Assembly (NCBI RefSeq): GCF_030384665.1
Contig: NC_083675.1
Span: 2,104,001-2,168,000 of the forward strand
Length of the DNA: 64,000 nt
Reading direction: 5' to 3'
Origin: Lodderomyces elongisporus
Taxonomy: Eukaryota; Ascomycota; Pichiomycetes; Serinales; Debaryomycetaceae
Shown: one piece after another, positions 27,430 through 38,530 of the stretch
How positions within the stretch are numbered: the first letter of the stretch is position 1
How the letters are laid out: every line of letters starts with the position of its first letter
Position numbers and translations under genes: made by a program
Notes under the pieces: model-generated
Told to the model about the DNA's origin: nothing
The model's input: the letters and a program-made list of their open reading frames with translations, nothing else
The model's database searches: none

Positions 27430-30400
27430 CTAATCTTCTAATTTATATCCTTCGACATAGGTACATGCTGCCCGGTAAAACATTATTTGTATGCTTTGTA
27501 TATCCTTTTCAAAATCTGGGGTAAAATTGCCTTCTTCGTCTAGCGAGCTTTCAACCGGTTTCATTGAACTTATTGACTTAATGATGTTGAGTCGTTTTTG
27601 CAATATTATTTCTTCACTTTTGCGTCTATACTTACTATCATCATAATTGGCAATGTTCGAAACAGTCAGTAGTATTTGGGTAATTCTTTCTACCTCGCTC
27701 ACAGAAGAAGAGTAAACGAGCCACAGTGTCAAAGTAGGTTGTATTTTGTGATAAATAAGGAGAGCCAAGTTTGCATTTTCTGAAAGGATGGTGAAGTACA
27801 AGGATATAAAACGTTCCTTGAATCCAATATCCACACCCTTTGGATCAGCTAAGAACTGGCCAAGGCAAAGCATAGTCACTGTTGATGCTTCGTTGTCCTG
27901 AAGTAAGAAATTGTGCAAAAAATCCGGAATACGCAAAGTTTTGTCAACTTGGTCGTATTGACATGCTATTTGCAACTCCTCCATAAACAGCTCAAAGTCC
28001 TCGCTGCTGGACGCAAGCCAGAAAAACAAAAGGTGTGAGTTTGCATTTGTCCTGATTGTACTTCCGTCAATTTGCTGCATTTTCCTACTTTCATACCTTT
28101 TGGAGAAATAAATCTTCAAGCACGATAACGACATGTGGCGAAAATGCGATAGTTTTAAACCCTGGATAATTAGTGAAAGGATATATATTCCACCATTTTC
28201 GTTGGAAATGGCAAAATCATGACGTTTTTCGAAATCGGACAAATACGGCTCCAAGAATTGCCTTTTTTCAAAAGCAAGGATCATGTAGTCCATATCTGCG
28301 CACATCATTTTTGTGACACTGGTGACTATATTCTGAACAGCCGTTTGGTATAGTATAGAATAGTTCATGAATGCAAAACAAAGCTGTGGCCACAATATTA
28401 AAGGCGGAAGAATCGACGAAGACAGCAAACCATTCATCATTCTTGAAAGTGCAACTGATATACATATAACAATATCAATAGTTTGGAGTTGTCCACGAGA
28501 AATTGTCTTGATTGCTCTACATGCCAACGAATCAGTTATTCCACGTTTTGCCAAAATACCAGTAATTAAAACTGCTCGGTCTTGAAACAAAGAATGATTG
28601 TTGAAAGCAACGTCTATAGAGTTTGAAGCCCAACGAGCCTTCCACTGTGATCTGTCGTCGGATGTGCTCACTGTATCTATGAAGCCATTTAAATATTCGC
28701 ATAAAATTTCAAAATTGGCTATTCTATTAAAAGTTTGGCTCACGTCCATGGCGGACTTTGAATCTCTGGTCATTCCAAACAACATTTTAGCTCGTGGAGA
28801 GCTGAAAAATTCAATGGTCAGATCAATAACGTTCAGTTGTTCTTGCGACAAGCGAGGCGTGTGAAGAAACGATTGCGTTGAGCTAATGATCAAGCTTTGC
28901 AAGTCGGAACCCACTTCCAAATAGATGCTATCAATAAACAATGTCACGAGAAATATAATGTCTGCAAAATAAAGTCGCGCCAAAATGTAAGAATTGAAAA
29001 ATAACGAAGAGCAGATTTTGAGTAGCACAGATATCTCAAACAACTTCGATTGCAATGCGATTGAGGAATCAGTGGTAACTGTATATTTCACCAAAGACTT
29101 TAACTTTGCTATCACCGCTCCACACACCTCAATTGAAGGTGTAATCACGGAAATGATGAATGACCACCTTGGTCCAACGTTTTTGCTATCAATGGCAAAT
29201 GCAACAACTTCTTCGATTAACGTCGGTACAAGTCGAGTTTCAAGAAATAGCTTTTTCCATATATAGTCGTTGAAAAATGGGACATGCTCTTGATTCAGAG
29301 CAGTAACACGACAAAAATGTCGTATAAGATCACCCACTCTATCAGGACCATTGAATTCAATGCGTGCATAAATGTGATCGTAGATATTGTTGATCCATGG
29401 CGAAATGTAGAGAATAGAGCTTAACCGAGCACCTTGCTCCATTTTTTCAAAATTGTCAAAGTACGCCTTAAGGAACCGGAAAGACATCTCCGGATATTGT
29501 AATGCCAAATGAGTAGAAACCTCCACCACCAAGTCAGTAGCATCAGCAGGGAAGGTCATAGTTTTGGCATGTTTATCAGTGACCCCAAACTTGATTCCAA
29601 AGTACGAAGACAAAGATCCAAACAATATAGACGAAGACTTTTTGACACTTGGATCAGCACTAAGCAAGCCTTGGAATACAATATTGTATAAACGTCCAAA
29701 CCAATGCATTTCATGGACTTCGCTTCGATAATCCTCTTCGATTTCATTAGTCTTCACATCCTTGGGTAATCTCGAGGTGGTGAAATAAAGAAAACGAAGT
29801 ATTTCAAGTCGGTCAGGAGATCGTAAGGTAAGATCCGTTGAGTTGTCAAAGAAAATGGTAAATTCATCATTATAATTGGTAAAGTCGGTGATTTCACAGC
29901 GTTCCAAATCTACTAGTCTGTATACTTCAACGGGGTTAAAACCATTCATTGTTGACAAAATGCTCTTAAAACTAACACGTTCTTGGAAAAAACATGTAAG
30001 AAACTTGCGACCAATTTTTAAATGAATAGGCACATATCTTTTTGTAGTTGGTTCAAACAACAAGACACTTTTGTAGGTCACTTTGCAATCGCTGCTAATG
30101 GATACCGTTTCGAGGTCGAGGCACAAGTTATTCACAATTGGTTGTGCATCAACAGACGAATAAAAATAAAGTTTTGTACCAAAATCTGCACCTCTTTTAC
30201 GCAAAGCCTTCATGGAATCGATGATTGACACATATTCTGTTCGTGGCATGTTAAAATAATAAACCCGCTTGCAATTTTCAAACAACTGCTTACCAGCATA
30301 GGTCAAAACATAGTGGGTATATTCTGGTGGGCCGTTTGCGTCGGCAAAATGAAACTCTGAGAAATCATATATGAGATAAAACTTATTATCCCAAACTTGC

Positions 30401-33400
30401 GAAGCAGTTTCAAGCAATTTAAACACCAAGTAGCGGATATCATTCGAGCGGATTCTCAATTTTCTGAAATTGACAACAATTACAGGGGTACCATCCTCAA
30501 ATATAGCACTATGAATGATATTTGTTGCTTCCGGCGGATTGCTAGCGTACTGTAAAGACAGCTTTGTCATAAAGTCGTTGAATTTCAAATCTTCCTCGTC
30601 GGCTCCGCCGCTTGTATCAAGCAATCTAAGACCTGCATTGAGTTGCAATTTAACACCCGGTTTTGGCTGGCCCATTTTCATCACAATGTCATCATATACC
30701 TTGTAGATTTCAACTCGCTTATGAAATGGCATTTGCTTCATTGGTGATTTTCCTTGCAAAAAGCGACTGCCAATAGCAACAAAATTGTGATAAATGAATT
30801 TGTGCATATATCTCAATTCAGGTATGGGTTTGCTACTAGGTGTTTGTGTAAATGGAGTTGTTGAAATGTTTGCTTTCGAAACCTTGGCTAAAAAATCGGT
30901 AATTTTTACTCGCAGAGAATTCAAACTTTCTTGTTGGTCAACCAATCCAGGCCAATGAATCGATCCAAGAGTTCCGTTGGCAATGTTTTGTAACACTTTG
31001 ACAATCTGCATTAAGGAACGCTTTGTCTTTGGGTTTTCTACCGGGATTTTGAAAAACTGTTCAGGGCTAATCACTGCAGGACATATGAATCTTAAAAATA
31101 GAAATGATCCAACAGCACTCAACGCTGCATTCTCGAATTTGGCACTAACTGTCTCGGAAATCACGTGGCATACGTATTTAAATGCTTCTGGGAGGTCTTC
31201 TAAAGAGTCTGTTATCAGTTGAACAGTCTGTTCAAAGAAATGAATGAATTTAGCAGAGTCTTCTGTAGTTTCTCTCTTTTCAACTTCGAAATACACTTCT
31301 GTGTCAACAATCTCCTTCACTATTGGACAAATGGTCTTGTTGAGATAATTCTGTCCATACTCTTGTGTAATGTTAAACAATAATCTTGTTAATGTAGAAT
31401 TTCTCCTAAAAAGATCTGAGGCTCGAGTCAAATTCGAAATTTCATCGCATAACAATTCCTTAAACAACCCTTCCAAATTGTGAGTGTATGCAAATACACT
31501 ATAAAGCGATGAAGCTAATAAATTGTGTTCCAGAGAAGTTGCACATTGGGCAACAGCACAAAAGATTTCGGTTTGCTGCGTAAGCAAACAAACCAAGGAA
31601 TCTGGAAACTCTTCCGGTTCTTTCCTTATAAGCAGCGAAGATAGCATTCCTGCAAAAACATCAATAAATATAGCACGAATCTTTTGATCTTCATGATATC
31701 CCATTGGCAATAAGTATTGAATACCAATCTGCGAATCATATTGCAAGATATTAGTTATTGCTGTTAAAATATTCTCAACAACTTGTTGAAATTTGTGCTT
31801 GCTTTTGGATTTGTCAGGAAACGCAGTGTACTTTTTTATAATCTTGTAAAAGATTGAGAAATATTTCCCAAACGACAAGTCCTTGTATTTTTTCACCTCG
31901 CAGTCCAGAATACCATCCGGAATTTCCAAAAGCAAATTCTCAAACTGCATTCGAAGTAGCTTTGAGCTCTGAACAGCCAAATCGATGTTCAAAAAAGAAG
32001 CCTCTGATTGTTGACCAGTACTTGATTCTCCAGAATCTTCAAACTCTGCCTCAAGAGTTGCTTGCTCTAGCCAATCTGTATTAGCTTTTGCAAAAACGTT
32101 TCGAAGCTTATAAGCACCATGAAGGCCTGCAATTGTTCGATCCAGTTCAAGTGATATGCAGAGTTTACAAAACCTAAGCTTTAATCGAAGTTTGTCCACT
32201 AAATTATCGCAAGTATTGACATACTCCAAAAAGTATGGAGTTTTAGTTGGAAGTATTGAGGCCAATAAAGTAGCACCATCGTTTCCTACATTCAACATTG
32301 ACGCCATAATCATCATCGTTTGTTCCAAGAAAATATTGCTTTCAACGGTATGTGTCCGATTCTCCAAAAATGATATTGCTTGGGTAGTCAATTTGGTTGT
32401 GATCATATCATATACCACCGAATGTGATTCGTTTGAAAGTGTATCTTTAATAATCACCCTCACAACAAAGTTTGAAGAAGATAAAAGATGGATGCAGATG
32501 TCGAAAAAGTTGTTGATCTGCTCTTTGTACCCTTTTTGCAAATCCGAAAGTTCGGTAGAATCCAGTGACCAGTTTGAAGACATAAAACATCCTGCAGTAG
32601 ATACAAGAAAGCCAGTAAAATGGCGAAAAAGCATGTTGCTTTCGTTAAGGCGCTTACTATCGTGCAAAAGTTTGTTCCACCTGTAAAATATGAGCAGCCA
32701 TACTTCAAATAGGGATTTTGTTGGCTTTGCATCTCGTAAGATACTTCGATGTCGCTTTTGTAAAGAGACAAAGCCAATAAATACTGAATCTTCGTGATTC
32801 ATTCTTTCAAAAGTTTTCAAAAGATTATCGCTGATTTCAGACTCCCGGTACATATCTTTATACACATGCATTTCGCTTATGTACCATTGCATACCTTGCT
32901 TTGCATAATTGTAAAATTGGGCATCATGTGTGCAAGAAGATAAAAGCAAGATCTTTTCAACTGATTGTATAACTGAACCACAAGATTCATACAATGAACG
33001 CAAGCTTTTATCCAAAAGAATGGGATTTTCAAAAACAAAGTGCGAGTACGAATCTCTAGCATGCAAAAACTCATTGAGGAAAACAAAAGACGACTTGAAC
33101 CTGGTATCCGTTAAGGGAAGTTCTAGACAGGATTCGGATAAACACTGAATGATGCAGTTGCAAGTATGAAAATTGGCAAACACGGATAACGTTGTACAAT
33201 CAGTTTCTATTTTGTTTAAAGGTTCAACCATTTGCATCGAAAGCAACCGTGCTGCATCAAAAAGGGCTTTGCTATTGGGCACGATACACTTTTCTTTGAG
33301 CGCTTGTCGTAGAGGAAGCACACAGCTCTGGCAAAAACTTATGATGGCAGGAAGTAGCTCCGCATAAGGAATTTTATCAATATTGTCTTCACTCATCAAC

Positions 33401-35568
33401 TTAGCATCATTGAAATATAACTCTGGAACCTTAACAAATATGGAAAAGATGTTGGTTAAAATCTCTTCAGAGTCCCTAACCAACTCAAAATTTTTGGTGT
33501 GCTCAACAAACGCATCGTGAGATAAACTATTTTTTGTTGTGATTACTGTATTGGGCAACGTCGAAGCTGCAGCGGTGGTATTCAGAGTATTCGGAGTATT
33601 CAATGTATTTTGTTTGTTTGTTGTATTTGATGTACTCGTGGTGGAGGTACTTGTTGTACTGGCCAGATCTTGATCTCCAACATGCTTCAATTGTTGTTGT
33701 AAACTTTTCAGGTAATGGTCTAAACTGGTCTTTTTGTGCTCAAATGTAGCAAGAAGATGTTTTTCTGCGTTGAGCACGTTATCACTCGAAACAGGTAATT
33801 CAGAAAAACTTTTACTCCGGAGTTGTTCACGTTCAAGGTCATTTCGGTACATTTCGTAAATGTGCATAATTTTAAGTACACCATAAATTGTTTGTCTGAG
33901 AATCTCTACCAGATCCTTGACCAATTGAGTAAACACAGATTTTGCAATTTGAATTTCTGAAAGCTCTTTCAATACATTTACGAAATTCTTGGTAACCTTC
34001 AATTGATCCATCGAACCTTTGAAATGATTTATAACAATGTTGCCATAGGTCTCGGGTCGAAGTGTGATGGCGGTTGAGTAGAAATTGCTAATAACATTTT
34101 CAAGCTGCATTCCAGTATCTGCATTTAATGCTTCAAACTGATGCGCATCAACAAATTTAATCAAAAGTTTATGGGTATCATCAAGATGTTGCGTGGTGAA
34201 AAGTAGCGTTGGATGGTCCTTAATACCTAGAGCATGGTACCTCAATCCCAAGTGATAAATGTAGTTTGATACTTTGATTGTCCCAATATTTCCATTATTA
34301 TCCACTGCAGGCTCCTTTGCGGTAAGCCTCAGGACAAATCTAAGTCTTTTGTTTTGCGCTAATCTGAATTTGTTTGCAAATTTTTCGGAAGCTAATATGT
34401 TAGAATTGAAGCCAAGAATGGTTGCCAATACAAACCATCCACAGGAAGATGTGGTAACACCAGTATCAAATACTTCCAAAATATGGTTGAAAAGTGTGTC
34501 CAAGGCGCTTGATAGCTCGATATTTCGTCGGCTGCTGCTGGTGTTATTGGTATTGGTGGTGTTGTTGTTGTTGTTATTGGTATTGATGGTACTGCTACTG
34601 CTGTTGTTGCTACTGCTGTTGTTACTACTGCTGTTACTATTATTGATGTTGTTTGTGTGCACAAGCAAAAAATCCTCTGGTCTACATAATTGCTGATCTC
34701 TTACACCTCCGGCCCAAAAATAAAAAAGCATTTGTTTCCAAGTGTGCGATCTAATTTGTGAAATTGCATGGATAATATCAGAGGTCATGCGCAACATGTT
34801 GTTCTCAGTGTAAAATATAAATTTAACCATGGGAAGATATGTTTGTAGCAATGAAATTGACATAATACTGTTCTTATCCGGTTCGGAAAACATTTTTGAA
34901 GCAAGATGCTCGTAATAATCATCAGGATTGGCAGCAGCTATGTATCTGAATACCACCTCGATACATGAATCAATCTCCTCAACGGCCTGCAGTGCAGAGT
35001 ATTCATCCAAGTCTCGTTGTGTTTCTTTTTTAATCTGTAGTTCTTTGCTGTAAAGCTCTGATGCTTCGTTTCTTACTAAAGCTAAAGACCTTTTGAGCAT
35101 TCCCGAAGACAAGAATGTAATATAAAATTCAAGAATCTCAGGTATTCTCTCGGATTCTAATGGTTGTGGACGATCGTAATGGGTGAAATTGGAAAACTTC
35201 TCCATCATTTCATACTCACTCATTGAGCAAACTAAACGATTCCAGTTGGTCTTTAGCACATTCACAAGCACATGGAACACAAGTATAGTTGATGACCTCG
35301 ATTTCTCATCGCGATGTTTGAGCTTAACGTTATGTGCTTCATTATTGATGGTCTTTAAAACGTCAGTTAAGGCGAGTATGATGACTGTAGCCATATGCAG
35401 ACTTTGATGAACTTTTGCCAATAAGAGATTTCGGATCTGAATGTATTGTGGATCGATCTCTACCTCTTGCAAAGAGTGACCCGTTCGTATAGGTAGTAAT
35501 GACTCAAGCCTTTTCAGTAGAGCTTGGGCCAACTCCTGTCGAATATCCATTGAACTGTCACCATTCAT
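27430..35568 (-). CDS. IRA2: Ira2, neurofibromin-type Ras GTPase-activating protein
   Basis: Ira proteins switch off Ras by accelerating GTP hydrolysis and thereby lower cAMP/PKA signalling. The 2712-residue product carries a central RasGAP domain (about 1300-1530) with arginine finger R1388 in DLFRRNSTLTRL and the signature FLFLRFICPAVISPEQF near 1490. A Sec14-PH-like module typical of neurofibromins follows at about 1660-1920 (FHFADANGPPEYTHYVLTYAGKQLF, RVYYFNMPRTEYV). Long helical repeat regions flank both. Low-complexity Asn/Ser tracts lie near residues 305-345 and Thr/Asn tracts near 640-680. The open frame reaches upstream to a TTG, but the first ATG is at 35568. It is shorter than baker's yeast Ira1/2 (about 3090). 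It appears to be the only RasGAP here. Confidence 0.98.
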   Translation of the reverse strand: MNGDSSMDIRQELAQALLKRLESLLPIRTGHSLQEVEIDPQYIQIRNLLLAKVHQSLHMATVIILALTDVLKTINNEAHNVKLKHRDEKSRSSTILVFHVLVNVLKTNWNRLVCSMSEYEMMEKFSNFTHYDRPQPLESERIPEILEFYITFLSSGMLKRSLALVRNEASELYSKELQIKKETQRDLDEYSALQAVEEIDSCIEVVFRYIAAANPDDYYEHLASKMFSEPDKNSIMSISLLQTYLPMVKFIFYTENNMLRMTSDIIHAISQIRSHTWKQMLFYFWAGGVRDQQLCRPEDFLLVHTNNINNSNSSSNNSSSNNSSSSTINTNNNNNNTTNTNNTSSSRRNIELSSALDTLFNHILEVFDTGVTTSSCGWFVLATILGFNSNILASEKFANKFRLAQNKRLRFVLRLTAKEPAVDNNGNIGTIKVSNYIYHLGLRYHALGIKDHPTLLFTTQHLDDTHKLLIKFVDAHQFEALNADTGMQLENVISNFYSTAITLRPETYGNIVINHFKGSMDQLKVTKNFVNVLKELSEIQIAKSVFTQLVKDLVEILRQTIYGVLKIMHIYEMYRNDLEREQLRSKSFSELPVSSDNVLNAEKHLLATFEHKKTSLDHYLKSLQQQLKHVGDQDLASTTSTSTTSTSNTTNKQNTLNTPNTLNTTAAASTLPNTVITTKNSLSHDAFVEHTKNFELVRDSEEILTNIFSIFVKVPELYFNDAKLMSEDNIDKIPYAELLPAIISFCQSCVLPLRQALKEKCIVPNSKALFDAARLLSMQMVEPLNKIETDCTTLSVFANFHTCNCIIQCLSESCLELPLTDTRFKSSFVFLNEFLHARDSYSHFVFENPILLDKSLRSLYESCGSVIQSVEKILLLSSCTHDAQFYNYAKQGMQWYISEMHVYKDMYRESEISDNLLKTFERMNHEDSVFIGFVSLQKRHRSILRDAKPTKSLFEVWLLIFYRWNKLLHDSKRLNESNMLFRHFTGFLVSTAGCFMSSNWSLDSTELSDLQKGYKEQINNFFDICIHLLSSSNFVVRVIIKDTLSNESHSVVYDMITTKLTTQAISFLENRTHTVESNIFLEQTMMIMASMLNVGNDGATLLASILPTKTPYFLEYVNTCDNLVDKLRLKLRFCKLCISLELDRTIAGLHGAYKLRNVFAKANTDWLEQATLEAEFEDSGESSTGQQSEASFLNIDLAVQSSKLLRMQFENLLLEIPDGILDCEVKKYKDLSFGKYFSIFYKIIKKYTAFPDKSKSKHKFQQVVENILTAITNILQYDSQIGIQYLLPMGYHEDQKIRAIFIDVFAGMLSSLLIRKEPEEFPDSLVCLLTQQTEIFCAVAQCATSLEHNLLASSLYSVFAYTHNLEGLFKELLCDEISNLTRASDLFRRNSTLTRLLFNITQEYGQNYLNKTICPIVKEIVDTEVYFEVEKRETTEDSAKFIHFFEQTVQLITDSLEDLPEAFKYVCHVISETVSAKFENAALSAVGSFLFLRFICPAVISPEQFFKIPVENPKTKRSLMQIVKVLQNIANGTLGSIHWPGLVDQQESLNSLRVKITDFLAKVSKANISTTPFTQTPSSKPIPELRYMHKFIYHNFVAIGSRFLQGKSPMKQMPFHKRVEIYKVYDDIVMKMGQPKPGVKLQLNAGLRLLDTSGGADEEDLKFNDFMTKLSLQYASNPPEATNIIHSAIFEDGTPVIVVNFRKLRIRSNDIRYLVFKLLETASQVWDNKFYLIYDFSEFHFADANGPPEYTHYVLTYAGKQLFENCKRVYYFNMPRTEYVSIIDSMKALRKRGADFGTKLYFYSSVDAQPIVNNLCLDLETVSISSDCKVTYKSVLLFEPTTKRYVPIHLKIGRKFLTCFFQERVSFKSILSTMNGFNPVEVYRLVDLERCEITDFTNYNDEFTIFFDNSTDLTLRSPDRLEILRFLYFTTSRLPKDVKTNEIEEDYRSEVHEMHWFGRLYNIVFQGLLSADPSVKKSSSILFGSLSSYFGIKFGVTDKHAKTMTFPADATDLVVEVSTHLALQYPEMSFRFLKAYFDNFEKMEQGARLSSILYISPWINNIYDHIYARIEFNGPDRVGDLIRHFCRVTALNQEHVPFFNDYIWKKLFLETRLVPTLIEEVVAFAIDSKNVGPRWSFIISVITPSIEVCGAVIAKLKSLVKYTVTTDSSIALQSKLFEISVLLKICSSLFFNSYILARLYFADIIFLVTLFIDSIYLEVGSDLQSLIISSTQSFLHTPRLSQEQLNVIDLTIEFFSSPRAKMLFGMTRDSKSAMDVSQTFNRIANFEILCEYLNGFIDTVSTSDDRSQWKARWASNSIDVAFNNHSLFQDRAVLITGILAKRGITDSLACRAIKTISRGQLQTIDIVICISVALSRMMNGLLSSSILPPLILWPQLCFAFMNYSILYQTAVQNIVTSVTKMMCADMDYMILAFEKRQFLEPYLSDFEKRHDFAISNENGGIYILSLIIQGLKLSHFRHMSLSCLKIYFSKRYESRKMQQIDGSTIRTNANSHLLFFWLASSSEDFELFMEELQIACQYDQVDKTLRIPDFLHNFLLQDNEASTVTMLCLGQFLADPKGVDIGFKERFISLYFTILSENANLALLIYHKIQPTLTLWLVYSSSVSEVERITQILLTVSNIANYDDSKYRRKSEEIILQKRLNIIKSISSMKPVESSLDEEGNFTPDFEKDIQSIQIMFYRAACTYVEGYKLED

Positions 35569-37221
35569 TGTGTCAGCCAATTCAAGGTTAAAAGACCAAT
35601 CACTTTGAAATTCTGGGAGCGGGGGGGAGGGAAAATAAGAACGGAAAGATATTAAACAAAAGTCCCAACTAAATTATTTAATGTTATTGTATTTGTAAGA
35701 AAAATGTATAGCCTGACCAGGGGTGAGGGGGGGGGAACAGGAAGAACAAGAGAGCTTTAATCAGTGTTCTGTGAAACGGCTTGGTTTTTGGAAAGGGTTC
35801 AAAGTTGCATCTAATCAGGTGTTGCGGCTGCCTTCTTTTTTTTTCTTCCTCTCTGTTTCTTGAAGGTGTACCCGTTTTTTTCTTTTCTTCGGAAACTCTC
35901 ATGTAAACCGTTTTTCCTTTTTTTAAAAATTAAAAAAATTCTGGTTTTTACCGAAATACGTTTATGTCATGCAAAAAAAAAAAAAAAAAAAATTTAAAAC
36001 AAATTTGAACCATGATGAAGAGTTAAGATGAAGATACAAAGCAATGTGAAAAACTCTGATCAATTGTAAAGAATAATGGTATTCAGAGGATGAAAGATAA
36101 TAATTCCAATACGGGCTTTGCAGTTGCTTAAACTAATTAATTAAAAAATTCTATATCATATATGCTTGATTAATTCGCTTTGGGCATTGGTAGTAAAAGC
36201 TAGCAAAAATGTTGTAATGTGATTGGCATCAATTAACGCCAATTCTTGTCCGCTTTTCTTTTTCTGATCTTGTCTCCTTTTTTGTAGAAGACAAGAGGTG
36301 TTCATGTGAAGTTAGAATAGCTAAGTTTGATGTTGACTTTCATGAACGAGTTTAATGATAACCAAATCAAAACTTTAACATCAAAAATAAACTTTTGAAG
36401 GGTGTCTTGATAATTTCCAACTTTGTTTGTTTCATTCAAAAAAAAGTGAAAATAACAAATAAAACAGAAGGAAATGTATTTAGGTATTCAAACTATTAAC
36501 GGTATGGACGACGAATAGATGCAAAGGGTTCGCAGGTGTAGTGAAATTTAAAGTAAACCCGGTACTCGAATTACTAAGGAACCCCCCTTCATTCTGATCA
36601 GAACTCGGCTACGTTTTCAAAAAAAGAAAAAAAAAAAAAGGAAAAAGAAATTGCAAAATGTTTACACACTTTACAACTTCAAAGTAATTGCGGGTGGGAG
36701 TAAGAAAAGAGTGGGATATCTCTGAAGCTTATAGAAATAAAAACAAAAGTTTGCATCAAGTTTTTCTAGAGTTAAATCGTAAAAATTACTCATATTTGGT
36801 ATATGGATTCTGTTGCTTGATACAAGGTATTCGCTATTCTGTGTCGCAAAAATCAACATGAGAAAAATTGACTCTTATCATATATCCTGCATATAAAAAT
36901 TGCAACTCAAATGTCAGTGGATTTATTACAATGTCTCCTAATCTTCTTTGCTTCCAAAAACACCAAGCACACACAGCCTTATCGTCAAAGCAAAGGAGGT
37001 GAACATCTCATATATTATAATAACAAGCAAACTTGAAATTATAACCAATTTCCAAACATCCATCTACCTAATCACCTACTATCATTAATCTGTAACTCAT
37101 AGTTACCACTGTTCTAAGGTCAAACAAATAGTTGAACTTTGAACCAAAAATACAATAGAGAGAGAAGAAAAAGCAGTGCATTTCCTTTAAAAAAAAAACA
37201 ACAAATACTAAGTAAACGACA
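35569..37221. promoter_or_regulatory. Divergent 1.65-kb region IRA2 / YPT52-like
   Basis: Two G runs near the IRA2 start (35615-35630 and 35725-35740), a 20-base A run at 35973-35992, a weak box C/D-like arrangement at 36003-36066, and a less AT-rich, non-repetitive stretch at 36470-36620 with the 12-bp palindrome TTCTGATCAGAA (36592-36603). No tRNA could be fitted to the sequence. The rest is AT-rich promoter DNA. Confidence 0.45.
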
Positions 37222-37926
37222 ATGGCAACTATACAATCGCAAAACCAACAGACACCAAACCCACGTTTTGCGCAGTTCAAATTAGTCCTCTTGGGTGAAA
37301 GTGCAGTTGGTAAATCGTCAATAGTCCATAGGTTTGTTAAAAATACATTTGACGATATGAGAGAGTCGACAATCGGTGCTGCCTTTTTAACTCAATCGAT
37401 TACCATTCCTGAGACGGAAACTACAGTTAAATTTGAGATTTGGGATACAGCAGGGCAAGAGCGTTACAAATCTCTTGCACCGATGTACTACAGAAATGCA
37501 AATGCTGCACTCTGTGTATATGATATCACCAGTAGTAGTTCATTTACAAAGGCTCAGGATTGGATCTCGGAATTGAGAAAACAAGCACCTGAGGGGATAG
37601 TGATTGCCTTGGTGGGGAACAAAACGGATTTAGAAGAAGAGCGAGAAGTAAATCAGGATGAAGTTGAAGAATATGTAACGGGATTACTGAATGGCGGTGC
37701 ACCTGAAGCTAAAATCATCACAGCAGAGTGTTCTGCCAAAAGTGGAGATGGAGTTATCGAAATCTTTGATAAGATTGCGAGAGCATTACCGGTAGACGAA
37801 GTAATTGAAGCCAACGCAAATCGAAACCGACAAGGAGCAGGAAGAAACGCAAGACTGCGTGGAATAGACTTGGATAGGGGAAGACAAGGACAACATGCAC
37901 TGTCAAACAACAGCAGCTGTTGTTGA
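37222..37926 (+). CDS. YPT52: Rab5-family GTPase, Ypt52-like
   Basis: A Rab5-type small GTPase directing traffic to early/late endosomes and the vacuole. All nucleotide motifs are present: GESAVGKS (25-32), the switch I Thr in [18 protein letters not shown] (74-80), NKTD (133-136) and ECSAK near 167. TIGAAFLTQ and [10 protein letters not shown] are diagnostic of the Rab5/Vps21/Ypt52 group, and [18 protein letters not shown] is closest to Ypt52. It ends in SSCC for double geranylgeranylation. The 234 residues equal the yeast Ypt52 length, but the insert before G5 that marks that protein is short here, so a Vps21 or Ypt53 assignment is possible. A polar N-terminal extension of 16 residues precedes the fold. 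Confidence 0.9.
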   Translation: MATIQSQNQQTPNPRFAQFKLVLLGESAVGKSSIVHRFVKNTFDDMRESTIGAAFLTQSITIPETETTVKFEIWDTAGQERYKSLAPMYYRNANAALCVYDITSSSSFTKAQDWISELRKQAPEGIVIALVGNKTDLEEEREVNQDEVEEYVTGLLNGGAPEAKIITAECSAKSGDGVIEIFDKIARALPVDEVIEANANRNRQGAGRNARLRGIDLDRGRQGQHALSNNSSCC

Positions 37927-38530
37927 AACAAAATTTACTGACTAACTCACTCACTCACTCACTCACTCACTCACTCACTCACTCACTCACTCATACGAAT
38001 ACCTATGTCATTTTGTCTCCTTTTTTACCCCACTCTCCCTCAACCCCCCTCTTCAACTTAGATGCACAATTTTTCCTACTTATCTTCATCATTACTACAC
38101 CTATTTTTTCCTCATCCTCCATTTTTTATTCTCTTCCAAACTCGTCTATTATAGTTCTGCTATTTCAAGTTCGACCAGCACAATTTCAGTTCAATACAGG
38201 TTTAGAATATTATTATACTCTCCTCTTATGCACTCTTTATTTTAATCTAGTAATGTCTCCGTTACGCAATCTCTGTTATGTATTCTTTTTATCTTCCTTG
38301 CCCCTCGCGCCTCCTTTCAAAACATAATTGTCTCGCTTATTGCTTAACTCATTTGGTAGCGTACAAAATCCATTCAGCTGTATGCGCATTTGCACTACCA
38401 AAGAGCGAAGGAAAAAATTTTCACAATTTCCATCTTTTTTAAATACATTTCTCTTCTTCTCCTTCCTCCTTTCTCCTTTTCTTTTTTAGTTTCATCACCA
38501 CAACAAGTACTTATACATATATATTTCGAA
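37927..38530. other. Intergenic: YPT52-like 3' region and RPL4 promoter
   Basis: Contains an ACTC microsatellite right after the GTPase stop, then pyrimidine-rich DNA with TATA-like TTTAAATAC near 38438. I found no clear Cbf1 or Tbf1 site here, unlike upstream of RPL27. An apparent 47-codon extension in front of RPL4 begins at TTG and is not counted. Confidence 0.45.
37946..37994. repeat. (ACTC)n tetranucleotide microsatellite
   Basis: About twelve copies of ACTC beginning 20 bp after the stop codon of the Rab-like gene, so probably transcribed in its 3' UTR. Confidence 0.95.

Noticed and set aside
34274..34696. 140-codon Leu/Val-rich plus-strand frame
   Set aside because: It is antisense to the Asn/Ser low-complexity region of IRA2.
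36003..36011. B-box-like GGTTCAAAT on the minus strand followed by T runs, suggesting a tRNA
   Set aside because: No A box (TRGYNNARNNGG) and no acceptor or anticodon stem could be fitted upstream.
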